A model generated the notes under the pieces. That model did no database searches. It worked only from the letters and a program-made list of their open reading frames with translations, and was not told where the DNA came from. A stretch of 64,000 bases of DNA from Methanococcoides alaskense (GTDB taxonomy: Archaea; Halobacteriota; Methanosarcinia; Methanosarcinales; Methanosarcinaceae). Shown here in pieces: positions 26,071 to 36,561 of this stretch; the stretch's first letter is position 1; every line of letters starts with the position of its first letter. The stretch spans positions 620,001-684,000 of the forward strand of contig NZ_JAQFFK010000003.1 of NCBI RefSeq assembly GCF_027594145.1, in the 5' to 3' direction. Position numbers and translations under genes: made by a program.

Positions 26071-26685
26071 TCAGATAAGTTTCGGACAAATGTCATTCAT
26101 AATACATTCGTCACATTTTGGTGATACTGGTCTACATATGCTTTTACCGAACAGTACCATCAACCCGTTGATATCTTTCCATATTTCCTTCTCGACCACT
26201 TTTCCAAGCTCGATCTCCGTTTCTTCGGGATTAGTGGTCTTAACAAGTCCCATCCTGTTGGATATGCGATGTACATGAGTATCCACCGCAATGGCATCTT
26301 TGTCAAAAGCATAGGTCAGTACACAATTGGCTGTCTTCCTGCCTACTCCGGGCAGTTTAACAAGCTCGTTGATATCATCTGGAACTATCCCGTCATATTC
26401 ATCAAGAAGCATACGGGATATCTCTATTAAGCGCTGTGATTTGACCCTATAGAATCCAACATTCCTTATTAGTTCCTGTATTTCATCCACATCAGCATTT
26501 GCCATTTTCTGAGGTGTATCAAAAACTGAAAATAGCTTCTGGGTTGTCGGTATCGTGACCTCGTCCCGGGTGCGCTGGGATAATACGGTGGAAATTAGAA
26601 TATAATAAGGGTCACTGTTAATTTGGAAATAGCCTTTTGGGTACAACTTCTTAAGGCGGGATATAATCTCTTTGACGTACATCAA
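26071..26685 (-). CDS. nth: Endonuclease III
   Basis: A 204-residue base-excision repair glycosylase/AP lyase acting on oxidised pyrimidines. The helix-hairpin-helix LPGVGRKTANCVLTYAF (about 107-123) contains the catalytic Lys, and AVDTHVHRISNRMGL (about 130-144) contains the catalytic Asp. The [4Fe-4S] loop at the C-terminus has the exact C-x6-C-x2-C-x5-C spacing (CRPVSPKCDECIMNDIC). Length is normal. It is divergent from hel308 with 114 bases between. Confidence 0.93.
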   Translation of the reverse strand: MMYVKEIISRLKKLYPKGYFQINSDPYYILISTVLSQRTRDEVTIPTTQKLFSVFDTPQKMANADVDEIQELIRNVGFYRVKSQRLIEISRMLLDEYDGIVPDDINELVKLPGVGRKTANCVLTYAFDKDAIAVDTHVHRISNRMGLVKTTNPEETEIELGKVVEKEIWKDINGLMVLFGKSICRPVSPKCDECIMNDICPKLI

Positions 26686-26799
26686 ATAGCGTAAAATCCC
26701 AGATTATTTAACCTTTTGTAATAGATGGTCCTTTGCCAGTTTTAAGAAATTACTTATACAATACTGAAGCAAACGTTCTAACAGTGATGTGAAATTTCT

Positions 26800-29040
26800 A
26801 TGATGATACGAGAGCTTGACATTCCAGAGGATATTATTGGATTTTATGAGGATTCCGGCATTAAGGAATTGTATCCTCCTCAGGCTGAAGCAATAGAGAT
26901 GGGTCTGCTTGAAAAGAAGAATCTCCTTGCAGCCATACCCACAGCTTCAGGTAAGACGCTCCTTGCGGAACTTGCAATGATAAAGTCTATTCGTGAAGGT
27001 GGTAAAGCTCTCTATATCGTTCCTCTTCGTGCACTGGCCTCTGAAAAGTTCGAGCGTTTCAGAGAACTTGCACCCTTTGGTATCAAGGTTGGGATCTCCA
27101 CGGGGGATCTGGATTCAAGGGCTGACTGGCTCGGAGTTAACGATATTATTGTTGCCACATCCGAAAAGACCAATTCCCTTCTACGCAATGGCACTTCCTG
27201 GATGGATGAGATCACCACTGTTGTTGTTGATGAGATACACTTATTGGATTCTAAGAACCGCGGACCTACACTGGAGGTCACTATCACCAAGCTGATGCGA
27301 CTAAATCCGGATGCACAGGTACTGGCACTCTCTGCCACCGTGGGAAATGCACGGGAGATGGCAGACTGGCTCGGTGCGGGTCTTGTGATTAGTCAGTGGC
27401 GACCCACTGACCTTCATGAAGGTGTGTTCTTCGGAGAGGCCATCAACTTCCCCGGAAGCCAGAAGAAAATAGACCGGCTCGATAAGGACGATGCTGTGAA
27501 CCTTGTTCTGGATACTATCAGAGCAGAAGGGCAATGTCTTGTTTTTGAAAGCAGCAGGCGGAATTGTGCGGGATTTGCAAAGACCGCATCTTCAAAGGTT
27601 GCGAAGATCCTCGATAATGATGCAAAGATCAAGCTGGCAGGGATAGCTGAGGAAGTGAAGTCCACAGGTGAGACCGATACTGCCATCGTACTTGCCAACT
27701 GCATACGCAAGGGTGTCGCTTTTCACCATGCTGGCTTGAACTCGAACCACAGGAAGCTTGTGGAAAATGGTTTCAGGCAAAATCTCATCAAGCTTATTTC
27801 CAGCACACCTACGCTGGCCGCGGGTTTGAACCTGCCTGCAAGACGTGTCATCATAAGGAGCTATCGCAGGTTCGATTCCAATTTTGGTATGCAGCCAATC
27901 CCGGTGCTCGAATATAAACAGATGGCGGGAAGGGCAGGTCGCCCTCATCTTGATCCGTATGGGGAATCGGTTCTTATCGCAAAGACCTATGACGAGTTTG
28001 CACAGCTCATGGAGAACTATGTTGAAGCTGATGCGGAAGATATATGGTCGAAGCTTGGGACAGAGAACGCACTGCGAACTCATGTGCTGTCCACGATCGT
28101 GAACGGTTTTGCTTCCACAAGGCAGGAGTTGTTCGATTTTTTTGGAGCTACTTTTTTTGCTTACCAGCAGGATGCATGGATGCTGGAAGAGGTCATCAAT
28201 GACTGTCTGGAATTCCTCATCGATAATGACATGGTGAGTGAAACCGAGGATATCGAAGATGCAAGTAAGCTTATTTTAAGAGGTACCCGCCTTGGCGGTC
28301 TGATATCCATGCTTTATATTGACCCGCTTTCAGGTTCAAAGATAGTCGATGGTTTAAGGGATGTGGGTAAGGATGCTGTCAAAGTGACAGACATGACCCT
28401 TCTGCATCTTGTTTGTAGTACTCCTGACATGAGGCAGCTCTATCTTCGCAATGCCGACTATACTATAGTGAACGACTATATTATGGTTCACAGTGATGAA
28501 TTCCATGATATTCCTGATCAGTTCAAGGAGACCGATTATGAATGGTTCATGGGTGAGGTGAAGACCGCCATGCTTCTTGAAGAGTGGGTCACCGAGGTCT
28601 CTGCTGAGGACATCACCCGGCATTTCAATGTGGGGGAAGGGGATATTCATGCCCTTGCTGATACCTCGGAATGGCTGATGCATGCTGCTGCAAAACTGGC
28701 GGACCTGCTGGGTGTGGAATATTCTTCACATGCTTACAGTCTTGAAAAAAGGATAAGATATGGTTCAGGGCTTGATCTTATGGAGCTTGTCGGTATAAGG
28801 GGTGTTGGACGTGTGCGGGCACGTAAATTGTACAATGCGGGCTTTGTTTCGGTTGCAAAACTTAAGGGTGCTGACATGTCGATATTATCAAAACTTGTCG
28901 GGCCTAAGGTCGCTTACAATATACTGTCCGGTATCGGTGTTCGGGTCAAGGACAAGCACTTTGAAAGCATACCTATAAGTTCAAATACTCTAGATACAAT
29001 ACTGGACAAAAACCAAAAGACATTCAATGATTTCCAGTGA
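26800..29040 (+). CDS. hel308: Hel308 DNA helicase
   Basis: A 746-residue superfamily 2 3'-5' helicase for stalled replication forks. Motif I is [16 protein letters not shown] (about 45-60), motif II is VVDEIHLL (about 143), motif III is LSATVGN (about 173), motif IV region FESSRRNC, and motif VI is [11 protein letters not shown] (about 369). The winged helix and ratchet domains follow. The C-terminal helix-hairpin-helix is [20 protein letters not shown] (about 663-682). Length is as usual for archaeal Hel308. A TATA-like ACTTATACAATAC lies around 26751. Confidence 0.95.
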   Translation: MMIRELDIPEDIIGFYEDSGIKELYPPQAEAIEMGLLEKKNLLAAIPTASGKTLLAELAMIKSIREGGKALYIVPLRALASEKFERFRELAPFGIKVGISTGDLDSRADWLGVNDIIVATSEKTNSLLRNGTSWMDEITTVVVDEIHLLDSKNRGPTLEVTITKLMRLNPDAQVLALSATVGNAREMADWLGAGLVISQWRPTDLHEGVFFGEAINFPGSQKKIDRLDKDDAVNLVLDTIRAEGQCLVFESSRRNCAGFAKTASSKVAKILDNDAKIKLAGIAEEVKSTGETDTAIVLANCIRKGVAFHHAGLNSNHRKLVENGFRQNLIKLISSTPTLAAGLNLPARRVIIRSYRRFDSNFGMQPIPVLEYKQMAGRAGRPHLDPYGESVLIAKTYDEFAQLMENYVEADAEDIWSKLGTENALRTHVLSTIVNGFASTRQELFDFFGATFFAYQQDAWMLEEVINDCLEFLIDNDMVSETEDIEDASKLILRGTRLGGLISMLYIDPLSGSKIVDGLRDVGKDAVKVTDMTLLHLVCSTPDMRQLYLRNADYTIVNDYIMVHSDEFHDIPDQFKETDYEWFMGEVKTAMLLEEWVTEVSAEDITRHFNVGEGDIHALADTSEWLMHAAAKLADLLGVEYSSHAYSLEKRIRYGSGLDLMELVGIRGVGRVRARKLYNAGFVSVAKLKGADMSILSKLVGPKVAYNILSGIGVRVKDKHFESIPISSNTLDTILDKNQKTFNDFQ

Positions 29041-29122
29041 TGTTGAACTATCCATTTTTGGTTTCTGTTCGTAAATGCCAATTGTTATTGTTTTTTGTCA
29101 CTGGTTAAAACGAGATGATCAT

Positions 29123-30403
29123 ATGCTGTATAAACACCTATCGGAAGTCACTGACGAAGAGATGGAGAAGCTCCTCTGCCGCACTGGAGATATGATGGAC
29201 GTTACTGATACTGTTTCATCAATTCTAAAGGATGTGCAGGAGAAAGGCGATGAAGGCCTGCGTGAATATACTAAGAAGTTCGATAGGGCTGACATTCATG
29301 ACATTGAGGTCAGTTCCGAAGAGATCGAGCAGGCAATGAAAGAGGTCGATGCAGAACTTCTCAGACATCTTATGATCGCAGCAGAGAACATCAGGAACTT
29401 CCATACAGCACAGCTTCCGCAGAAGACATGGTACATCGAACCGTCCCCTGGGATTAAACTTGGTCAGATGGCCACTCCGATAGCATCGGTAGGTGCTTAT
29501 GTTCCAGGCGGTCGTGCTTCTTATCCTTCGACTGCACTCATGACCATAATCCCTGCAAAGGTCGCAGGAGTGAAGAATGTCGTGATGTGTACTCCCCCTG
29601 GTTCCGATGGAAAGGTAAATCCGCTTACTATCGTGGCAGGTAAGGTGGCTGGTGCGGATCATATCTATAAGGTCGGTGGAGTTCAGGCGATCGCTGCAAT
29701 GGCTTACGGTACTGAAACGGTATTAAGCGTTGATAAGATCGTGGGACCTGGAAATGTGTTCGTGACCGTTGCCAAGATGATGGTTCGGGATAAAGCGGAA
29801 ATCGATTTCCCGGCAGGTCCGAGTGAAGTGCTTATTATCGCAGATGATTCTGCGGATGCTGCTATGATAGCATCTGATATTCTTGCACAGGCAGAGCATG
29901 ATCCAAAAGCGGTGTCCGTGCTTGTGACCACATCATCTGAACTTGCAGAACAGACCAACGCCGAGGTCAAAAAGCAAGCTGCCATTGCTGTACGCAGGGA
30001 GATCGTTGACCAATCTCTTGAGAATGCAGCTATCCTCGTTGCGGATTCCATGGATGAGTGTATAGGAATATCCAATGCTTTTGCACCGGAACACCTTGAG
30101 ATCATGGTTAGGGATGATGATGCAGTTCTCGATAGGATCGAGAATGCAGGTTCTATCTTTATCGGTAATTATGCTCCGGTTGCAGCAGGTGATTATGCAT
30201 CGGGTACGAATCACGTCCTCCCCACAGCCGGTTATCCCAGGATATATTCCGGTCTGAATATTCACCATTTCCTGAAATATTCCACCATACAGAAGATAAC
30301 GAAGGAAGGCTTAAGCTCCATCGGAGATACGATAATAACCCTTGCTGAAAAAGAAGGGTTGCAGGCGCATGCCGATTCTGTAAAAATTCGCCTCAATGAT
30401 TGA
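29123..30403 (+). CDS. hisD: Histidinol dehydrogenase
   Basis: About 426 residues; the last two oxidation steps of histidine synthesis. Recognisable segments are [15 protein letters not shown] (about 120-134), the NAD-binding [14 protein letters not shown] (about 205-218), [29 protein letters not shown] with the zinc-region residues (about 250-264), and the closing [14 protein letters not shown]. An upstream start at 29075 is open, but MLYKHLSEV at 29123 gives the normal N-terminus and is preceded by GAGATGATC. It stands alone, 82 bases after hel308. Confidence 0.93.
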   Translation: MLYKHLSEVTDEEMEKLLCRTGDMMDVTDTVSSILKDVQEKGDEGLREYTKKFDRADIHDIEVSSEEIEQAMKEVDAELLRHLMIAAENIRNFHTAQLPQKTWYIEPSPGIKLGQMATPIASVGAYVPGGRASYPSTALMTIIPAKVAGVKNVVMCTPPGSDGKVNPLTIVAGKVAGADHIYKVGGVQAIAAMAYGTETVLSVDKIVGPGNVFVTVAKMMVRDKAEIDFPAGPSEVLIIADDSADAAMIASDILAQAEHDPKAVSVLVTTSSELAEQTNAEVKKQAAIAVRREIVDQSLENAAILVADSMDECIGISNAFAPEHLEIMVRDDDAVLDRIENAGSIFIGNYAPVAAGDYASGTNHVLPTAGYPRIYSGLNIHHFLKYSTIQKITKEGLSSIGDTIITLAEKEGLQAHADSVKIRLND

Positions 30404-30560
30404 TCTGTTTCGAGGGCATCAAATTAGAAGTTTCGTGGGGGCAAATTTGAGATTCCCAAACTTAAAAAAACGTTTCAATCGTCAATTATTTAATAGGTTA
30501 CTTTGTATCAATTAATTTACTAAGTATACGCGGACCGTTTGAATATAACGAGGTGTTCCT

Positions 30561-30959
30561 ATGAAAATTAGAGTCGTAAGCAAAAGGGAAGAAATTGAAA
30601 AACTTGATACGGACGAAAAGATCATCCATCTTGCATTCAGACCTTCTAATGAAGATATCTTTAATCTTGTAAAGAGATGTAAAGATGTTGAGGTAATTCA
30701 GATCCCGACTTCATACAGGCGTACTGTATCCAAATCAATTGAAATGTTCATGGAGATGCAGAACATCAAGCTTATTGAAGGGGATGTCTGGGGTCACAGA
30801 AAGGATATCAATGAATATTATACTGTATCTCCGGCTATTGCTGAAAGGATCAATGCTTTGAGGTCTGAAGGGATATCAGATGAGATTATAGCTGAAAAAC
30901 TTTCACGTGAAGGAAAGTTGAAAAAGGAAATGCTATTTTATATTCTGAGCCAGAGCTGA
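30561..30959 (+). CDS. DUF1699 family protein
   Basis: A 132-residue soluble protein matching the methanogen-restricted DUF1699 family: MKIRVVSKREEIEKLD at the start, VEVIQIPTSYRRTVSKSI (about 49-66), and GDVWGHRKDINEYY (about 78-91). The last 40 residues (ALRSEGISDEIIAEKLSREG) look like a small helix-turn-helix module, so nucleic-acid binding is conceivable. Function unknown. It is a single gene with the ribosome site CGAGGTG 8-14 bases upstream of the start. Confidence 0.75.
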   Translation: MKIRVVSKREEIEKLDTDEKIIHLAFRPSNEDIFNLVKRCKDVEVIQIPTSYRRTVSKSIEMFMEMQNIKLIEGDVWGHRKDINEYYTVSPAIAERINALRSEGISDEIIAEKLSREGKLKKEMLFYILSQS

Positions 30960-31165
30960 TCATATCACAGTTGTTGCCCATGATCTGGCAACATTTCTCA
31001 TTTTATTCATTATATATCTTATTTCGATGTCTTATCTATCAGTGATTCATTTTTTTTGGCTGCTTCTTTATGGACATTTTTGAGATGGAAAAATAACACA
31101 TATCAATCTATTTATTATATCAGGTAATTACATCTCCAAAACACTAATTGAGGATATCTGGTAAT

Positions 31166-31918
31166 ATGGCTCAACAATACGGAAAAGTATATCTTGTAGG
31201 CTCCGGTCCCGGAGACCCTGAACTGATGACCTTGAAAGCACGCAGGCTTCTTGACACTGCTGATGTTATCGTCTTTGACCAGCTTCCAGGGGAAAAGATA
31301 CTGGCTTCTATGCCTGAAACTGCAGAGAAGATCGATGCAGGTAAACACGCAGGGGAACACACTCTGACCCAGAGTGAGATCAACGATGCTATCGTGGAAA
31401 AAGCAAAGGAAGGTAAGATGGTGGTCCGTCTCAAAGGTGGAGATCCTTACATGTTCGGACGTGGCGGCGAAGAGGCTGAAGAACTGGTGAAAGCGGGTAT
31501 CGAGTTCGAGATAGTTCCGGGCATCACATCTGCTCTTGCAGCTACGGCTTATGCTGGTATTCCTGTTACACACAGGGACCATGCTTCAATGGTCACTTTC
31601 ATAACCGGCCATGAGGACCCTACAAAAGAGGAAACTGCCCTTGACTGGAAGACACTTGCTGCTTTTGGAGGTACTATAGTTATCTTCATGGGTGTCAAGA
31701 TGCTCGAACGTAACATGGGCGAGCTGATAAAGAACGGAAAAGACCCCAAGACCCCGGTTGCAATGGTGGAGAGGGGAACACGTCCAGATCAGCGTGTGAC
31801 CATCGGTACTATCGAGACTATCGCACAGATATCAAAGGATGCAGGGGTAAAGGCTCCGGCACTTACTGTTATCGGCGATGTTGTCAAGCTTCATGATATA
31901 CTGGGTTCCCAGATCTGA
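31166..31918 (+). CDS. cobA: Uroporphyrinogen-III C-methyltransferase (SUMT)
   Basis: About 250 residues; converts uroporphyrinogen III to precorrin-2, the branch to siroheme, heme, cobalamin and F430. Motifs are YLVGSGPGDPELMTLKA (about 9-25), RLKGGDPYMFGRGGEEAEEL (about 90-109), PGITSALAATAYAGIPVTHRD (from about 120) and the C-terminal ALTVIGDVV. A TTG at 31148 is open, but ATG 31166 gives the family N-terminus. Followed by hemD and ahbC, it forms a tetrapyrrole operon feeding the siroheme-dependent heme route. Confidence 0.92.
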   Translation: MAQQYGKVYLVGSGPGDPELMTLKARRLLDTADVIVFDQLPGEKILASMPETAEKIDAGKHAGEHTLTQSEINDAIVEKAKEGKMVVRLKGGDPYMFGRGGEEAEELVKAGIEFEIVPGITSALAATAYAGIPVTHRDHASMVTFITGHEDPTKEETALDWKTLAAFGGTIVIFMGVKMLERNMGELIKNGKDPKTPVAMVERGTRPDQRVTIGTIETIAQISKDAGVKAPALTVIGDVVKLHDILGSQI

Positions 31919-31948
31919 TGAAATTGCTATTTTATTGATGGTGATAAG

Positions 31949-32749
31949 ATGGATCAAAACGGAAAGAAGCCTGTAATAGCTATTATGAGGCCTGAGAGTT
32001 ATGTGGTAAAGTCACGTGAACTTGCGGAATCATTTGGTTTTGAAGTTGTGGCTATCCCAATGATAGAAATTGAAGGTATGAAGGATGAATATTTCGATGC
32101 ATTTGCAGAGAACATATTTTCCGGAACATCCGATTATACTATATTCACCAGTGCCAATGGGATTGATCACACTCTTTCCAAGATACCTGAGGACAAGCAC
32201 AGCGATTTCATCGATGCTCTTAACAAGACAAATGTGGTAGCCATCGGTCCGACAACCCGTAAACAGCTTGAAGATATCGGGATCGAAGTAATGGGTATGC
32301 CTGGCGTTTACAGTTCAGAAGGGCTTGTGGAATATCTCTGTCCTGATGTTAAGGGTAAACAGATAGATACTGCAAGGAGCGCTTACGGTTCCATGTTTTT
32401 GATATCTGGTCTGAGGGATTGTGGTGCCAATGTGCTTGAGACCAAGGTCTACACTCTGACACTGCCAAAAGGGGCATTGCAGGATGAGCTTATTAATAAA
32501 AGTGTCAACGGTGAGATCGATGTATTTGCATTTACCAGTTCCATGATGGTCAGGAGCTTTTTCGACCGTGCTGAAGCTTTGGGTGCAGGTGAGTCTATAA
32601 AGGAAGTTCTTGCTAACAGTCTTATTGCTGCTATTGGTATCCCAACTGCCAATACGTTGAAGGAATTTGATGTGGAAGTGAACGTTACTCCGGATGAGTA
32701 CACTTTCCGGGAAATCTTGAGGGTTGCAAAAGAAGCTCTTGAGAACTAA
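31949..32749 (+). CDS. hemD: Uroporphyrinogen-III synthase
   Basis: A 266-residue HemD-fold protein that cyclises hydroxymethylbilane with ring-D inversion. HemD proteins are poorly conserved; the assignment rests on the two-domain pattern with AIMRPESYVVKSRELAESFG at the start, YTIFTSANGIDHTL (about 67-80), VAIGPTTRKQLEDIGIEV (about 105-122), VFAFTSSMMVRSFF (about 190-203) and IAAIGIPTANTLKEF (about 228-242), which are the typical 'TS.N/G' and 'AIG..T' elements. It lies 30 bases after the SUMT gene, strengthening the call. Confidence 0.87.
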   Translation: MDQNGKKPVIAIMRPESYVVKSRELAESFGFEVVAIPMIEIEGMKDEYFDAFAENIFSGTSDYTIFTSANGIDHTLSKIPEDKHSDFIDALNKTNVVAIGPTTRKQLEDIGIEVMGMPGVYSSEGLVEYLCPDVKGKQIDTARSAYGSMFLISGLRDCGANVLETKVYTLTLPKGALQDELINKSVNGEIDVFAFTSSMMVRSFFDRAEALGAGESIKEVLANSLIAAIGIPTANTLKEFDVEVNVTPDEYTFREILRVAKEALEN

Positions 32750-32786
32750 ATTGATCTAAAAACGAATTAATTTCAGGAGGATAATT

Positions 32787-33995
32787 ATGATAGGAATATC
32801 TAAACTCTATTGCGGAACTGTTGAACCGTCAGATGCTCTTCGATATGAGCGTGATTCAAGTAAACTTCCGTCACATTTGCTTCAATTCTCCAAAGACAAG
32901 AAACCGGTAGTCGTCTGGAACGTGACCCGTCGCTGCAATCTTAAATGTATACATTGCTACGCACACGCAAAGGACATGGAGTTCGAGAACGAACTGACCA
33001 CCGAGCAGGGCAAGGAACTGATAGATGATCTGGCAGAGTTCGGTTCTCCTGTGATGCTGTTCTCCGGCGGTGAACCGCTGATGCGCAAGGACCTGCCGGA
33101 ACTTGCTGAGTATGCGATCTCCAAGGGTATGCGTGCGGTGATATCCACCAATGGTACACTTATCGATAAACCAATGGCAAAGAAGCTCAAGGAGATCGGT
33201 TTGTCCTATGTCGGAATTTCCATAGATGGTCTGCGAGAGACCAACGATAAGTTCCGTGCAGTCGAGGGAGCTTTCGATGCTGCAATGGAAGGGCTTCGCA
33301 ATTGCAGGGAAGAAGGTATCAAGGTCGGACTTCGCTTTACTATAAATAAACAGAACGTGGCTGATATTCCTGCTATATTCGACATGATCGAGGAAGAGGA
33401 TATTCCACGTATATGCTTCTACCATCTGGTCTATGCCGGACGTGGAACCAAACTTGTGGAAGAGGACCTCTCCCATGAGGAAAGCCGCAAGACAGTTGAC
33501 CTTATCATGGACCGCACAAAGCAGCTTCATGAGAAGGGAACTCCTGTGGAAGTTCTGACAGTGGACAATCACTGTGACGGTCCATACATCTACATGAGGC
33601 TTGCAGAAGAGAACCCCGAACGTGCAGAAGAGGTCTATGAGCTTCTCAAGATGAACCGCGGTAATTCCACTGGCATTGGATTTGGTTGTGTTTCATGGGA
33701 TGGCGCAGTTCACCCTGACCAGTTCTGGAGGCATTACACCTTTGGTAATGTGAAGGACAGGAAGTTCAGTGAGATATGGACCGACCTGAGCGATGAGCTC
33801 ATGGCAGGTCTCAAGGACAGAAAACCCCTTATCAAAGTGAACGCTGACAGATGTGCAAAGTGCAAGTGGTTCGATGTCTGCAACGCTAATTTCCGTGTAC
33901 GGGCTGAAGCCGTGTATGGCAATGTCTGGGCAGATGATCCTGCATGCTATCTGACAAAAGAAGAGATCGGTTACGATGAAGATGGGGAAGAGTGA
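32787..33995 (+). CDS. ahbC: AhbC, radical SAM 12,18-didecarboxysiroheme deacetylase
   Basis: A 402-residue radical SAM/SPASM-type enzyme of the alternative heme pathway, removing acetate side chains to give Fe-coproporphyrin III. The start MIGISKLYCGTVEPSDALRY is characteristic of AhbC. The radical SAM cluster is CNLKCIHC (about 51-58) and the SAM motif is FSGGEPLM. The C-terminal auxiliary cluster region has CVSWDGAVHPDQFW and CAKCKWFDVCNANFR (about 351-365). AhbD is the nearest alternative. It ends the cobA-hemD-ahbC operon. Confidence 0.85.
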   Translation: MIGISKLYCGTVEPSDALRYERDSSKLPSHLLQFSKDKKPVVVWNVTRRCNLKCIHCYAHAKDMEFENELTTEQGKELIDDLAEFGSPVMLFSGGEPLMRKDLPELAEYAISKGMRAVISTNGTLIDKPMAKKLKEIGLSYVGISIDGLRETNDKFRAVEGAFDAAMEGLRNCREEGIKVGLRFTINKQNVADIPAIFDMIEEEDIPRICFYHLVYAGRGTKLVEEDLSHEESRKTVDLIMDRTKQLHEKGTPVEVLTVDNHCDGPYIYMRLAEENPERAEEVYELLKMNRGNSTGIGFGCVSWDGAVHPDQFWRHYTFGNVKDRKFSEIWTDLSDELMAGLKDRKPLIKVNADRCAKCKWFDVCNANFRVRAEAVYGNVWADDPACYLTKEEIGYDEDGEE

Positions 33996-34055
33996 GTTAT
34001 CACTCTTCTATTCTTGTTTTTTTAAAAAGAAAATGGCAAAGGCTTAATTAAAGCC

Positions 34056-34415
34056 TTAAAATCCAATCTGTTCCATTTCCGGCAGTACATCACTGCTGAT
34101 ATCGGTAAAGTTCTGTATGCCACCGGCCCATGCTGCCATCATCATTGCGTCCAATACCTCTGCCCTTGTTGCACCATGGTTTTTGAGTTTCACAAGGATC
34201 TTCTTTGCGCTGTTGGTGTTGTTCTTTGAGCATGCTATGGTGAAGACCATCAGGTGTTTGTTCTTCATTGAAAGCCCGTCTTCCCTGTCCTTCCAGATAG
34301 CCTTGTAGAAACTTGCAACTCCCTGCCCGAAGTCATCATCCATCTGTTTGGCCATTTTGATGGCCTTTGGCATGGTTCCTTTTACTTGCTTAACGCTTTC
34401 TATATTTTCTGTCAT
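34056..34415 (-). CDS. Carboxymuconolactone decarboxylase/AhpD-like protein lacking the CxxC
   Basis: A 119-residue all-helical protein of the CMD/AhpD fold: SFYKAIWKDREDGLSMKNKHL, then MVFTIACSKNNTNSAKKILVKL, then GATRAEVLDAMMMAAWAGGI (about 75-95). In AhpD-type peroxidase partners the middle helix holds a CxxC redox pair; here only one Cys remains (ACSKNN), so classic disulfide chemistry is unlikely. It lies 6 bases after ferritin in the same direction, suggesting a shared role in iron or oxidative stress. Confidence 0.7.
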   Translation of the reverse strand: MTENIESVKQVKGTMPKAIKMAKQMDDDFGQGVASFYKAIWKDREDGLSMKNKHLMVFTIACSKNNTNSAKKILVKLKNHGATRAEVLDAMMMAAWAGGIQNFTDISSDVLPEMEQIGF

Positions 34416-34421
34416 TTATTA

Positions 34422-34952
34422 TCACCTGATCTGTGTCCAGTTTGGTACGTTTGCCGGAGGGTTGAACACTCTTGCAGCAAGGTCTTTGTCGATCATGAAA
34501 AGTCCGTTACCTTCCTCGCCTGCAAGTTTAAGTTTGTCAATGATCTCATTGTCATTGCCTTCCTCTTCTATCTGTTCGGTGATATACCACTGGAGGAAAA
34601 TGTTGGTTGCATGGTCCTTTTCTTCAATGGCAAGGTCTACCAGGTCATTGATGGAACGAGTGATGAACTTTTCGTGTTCAAGGGTCGCATTGAGCATGTC
34701 AAGGGTGGTGCCGAATTCCTTTGCCGGCTTTTCAATTGCCTGAAGCTCTACCTGTGCTCCCTGATCGATAATGTAGTTGTAAAATTTCATGGCATGCAGC
34801 ATCTCTTCCTGATACTGTACCATGAACCAGTTGGCAAATCCGCTAAGCCCGATATTCGAACTGTAGGCTGACATTGCCATGTAAAGATGAGCGGAATACA
34901 TTTCCTTGTTGATCTGACCATTCAATGCTTTAACCATTCTTTCACTGATCAT
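34422..34952 (-). CDS. ftn: Ferritin
   Basis: About 176 residues; a four-helix iron-storage protein. Ferroxidase residues are visible in QINKEMYSAHLYMAMSAY (Glu near 17), QEEMLHAMKFYNY (Glu/His near 50-53), the mid-helix Glu of ATLEHEKFITR (near 94) and FLQWYITEQIEEE (Gln/Glu near 125-130). The C-terminus is typical of prokaryotic FtnA. A GTG at 34961 is open, but AAAGGAGTG six bases before ATG 34952 decides the start. It is the first gene of a two-gene operon with the AhpD-like protein. Confidence 0.93.
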   Translation of the reverse strand: MISERMVKALNGQINKEMYSAHLYMAMSAYSSNIGLSGFANWFMVQYQEEMLHAMKFYNYIIDQGAQVELQAIEKPAKEFGTTLDMLNATLEHEKFITRSINDLVDLAIEEKDHATNIFLQWYITEQIEEEGNDNEIIDKLKLAGEEGNGLFMIDKDLAARVFNPPANVPNWTQIR

Positions 34953-35211
34953 GTGATTCACTCCTTTGTTATGTAAATAGAATTACTATCTGATAAACAG
35001 GCTCCACAATTAATGTGGTTAATTCCCCATAAAAGCCTGTGGGTAGTTGTTTTTAGCTTTGTGGCTAACAGTAGAATATTAGTTATCGTCTGTATAAATG
35101 ATTATCTGTGGGAAGTATGGGGTGTTTTTTGTTCAATCGATTTCGAATCTCAAATGGTTTATACCTTTGAACGATATTACCCCTAAGAACACGATAATCG
35201 AGAGAATTAAC

Positions 35212-36552
35212 ATGGAATCCCTCAAAAAAAGCATTCTGGAAAAGATAAAGCCAACTGAAAAGGAAAGGGAACACCTGACCAAAGTGGCCGATGAGCTGAT
35301 GTACAAGATCGATTGCCTTACATTCAAGGTCGGTCTGGTAGGTGTAAAAACACAGCTTGTAGGCTCTGCTGCAAGAGGTACCTGGATCTCCGGTACACAT
35401 GACCTTGATATTTTCATAACATTTCCGGATGATACCAGCCGTGAAGACCTTGAAAGCTATGGGCTGTCAGTTGGCAGGCAGGTGGCAAAGGAGGCGGAAT
35501 ATTGGGATGAGCATTATGCTGAACATCCATACGTGAAGATGCGATACAAGGGTTTCGATGTCGATCTGGTCCCTTGCTATCGGGTTTCAAGTGCAAGTTC
35601 AATTATCTCTGCAGTGGACAGGACACCTTTCCACAACGAGTTCATCAAGGCCAATCTGAACGGTCTTGAGGATGATGTTCTGCTTCTCAAGCAGTTCATG
35701 AGAGGTACTGGAGTTTATGGCTCAGAGCTCAAGACCGAAGGATTTTCAGGTTATCTGACCGAACTTCTGGTCATCAATTACGGCTCATTCGAAAAGGTAC
35801 TGGAAGCAGCATCTAATTGGAGACCGGGTCTGCTTCTCGATATTCTGGAACACGGGACACTGAAGTTCGATGACCCTTTGGTGGTCATTGACCCCACAGA
35901 CCCGAAACGGAATGTGGCGGCTGCACTCTCTCTTGACAAGTTCTGCACATTTGTTGATGTGGCTCGCAGTTTCCTTGGCATTCCGGACGAAAGCATGTTC
36001 TTCTCATCCTTGATTCCACCAATATCTGACATTGAGATAGTTGAACGGCTGGAAAAGAAAGGTTCCTCACTGCTGGCCATCGTCTTCAAAACACCGGATG
36101 TGGTCGATGATATATTCTATCCCCAGTTCGCTAAAATGGAGAATTCGGTGGTCCCAATGCTTGATAAGAACGAATTTACCGTACTCAAGGCTGGAAAATG
36201 GAGTGGTGAGGATTCTGTTGTGATGCTGGAGCTTATGTCGGGCACTTTGCCGAATGTCAAAATGCACAGAGGTCCTCCTGTATGGGTACGTGATCATGCC
36301 GAGAAGTTCAGGGACAAATACGTTGACAATGAGGATGCTTACTCATTTACCATCAAGGACGGTTTCTATGTGGCTGAAATTCCACGAAAACATGTCTCAG
36401 CAGTAGAGCTTCTTGAAAAAGAACTTGCGAACTGTTCCCTTGGAAAGCACATCTCCAAAAGTGTAAAGGCTGGCTTTGATATTCTCGAAGGAAAGCAGGT
36501 ACTTGAACTGAAAGAGGATGGGTTTAGAAGCTTCCTCAATGGCTGGTTGTGA
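35212..36552 (+). CDS. cca: Archaeal class I CCA-adding enzyme
   Basis: About 446 residues; adds or repairs the CCA end of tRNAs. The polymerase active site is GSAARGTWISGTHDLDIFI (from about residue 47) with the paired Asp, and a third Asp lies in YKGFDVDLVPCY (about 108). LLKQFMRGTGVYGSELKTEGFSGYL (from about 155) is the conserved class I domain segment. The frame is open upstream to 35098, but the TATA-like TTTATACC at about 35158 and family length place the start at ATG 35212. Confidence 0.93.
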   Translation: MESLKKSILEKIKPTEKEREHLTKVADELMYKIDCLTFKVGLVGVKTQLVGSAARGTWISGTHDLDIFITFPDDTSREDLESYGLSVGRQVAKEAEYWDEHYAEHPYVKMRYKGFDVDLVPCYRVSSASSIISAVDRTPFHNEFIKANLNGLEDDVLLLKQFMRGTGVYGSELKTEGFSGYLTELLVINYGSFEKVLEAASNWRPGLLLDILEHGTLKFDDPLVVIDPTDPKRNVAAALSLDKFCTFVDVARSFLGIPDESMFFSSLIPPISDIEIVERLEKKGSSLLAIVFKTPDVVDDIFYPQFAKMENSVVPMLDKNEFTVLKAGKWSGEDSVVMLELMSGTLPNVKMHRGPPVWVRDHAEKFRDKYVDNEDAYSFTIKDGFYVAEIPRKHVSAVELLEKELANCSLGKHISKSVKAGFDILEGKQVLELKEDGFRSFLNGWL

Positions 36553-36561
36553 AACGTAAGT

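Noticed and set aside
32871-33572. Minus-strand open frame of 233 codons opposite ahbC
   Set aside because: Long only because the opposing gene lacks certain codons; the radical SAM motifs on the plus strand decide.
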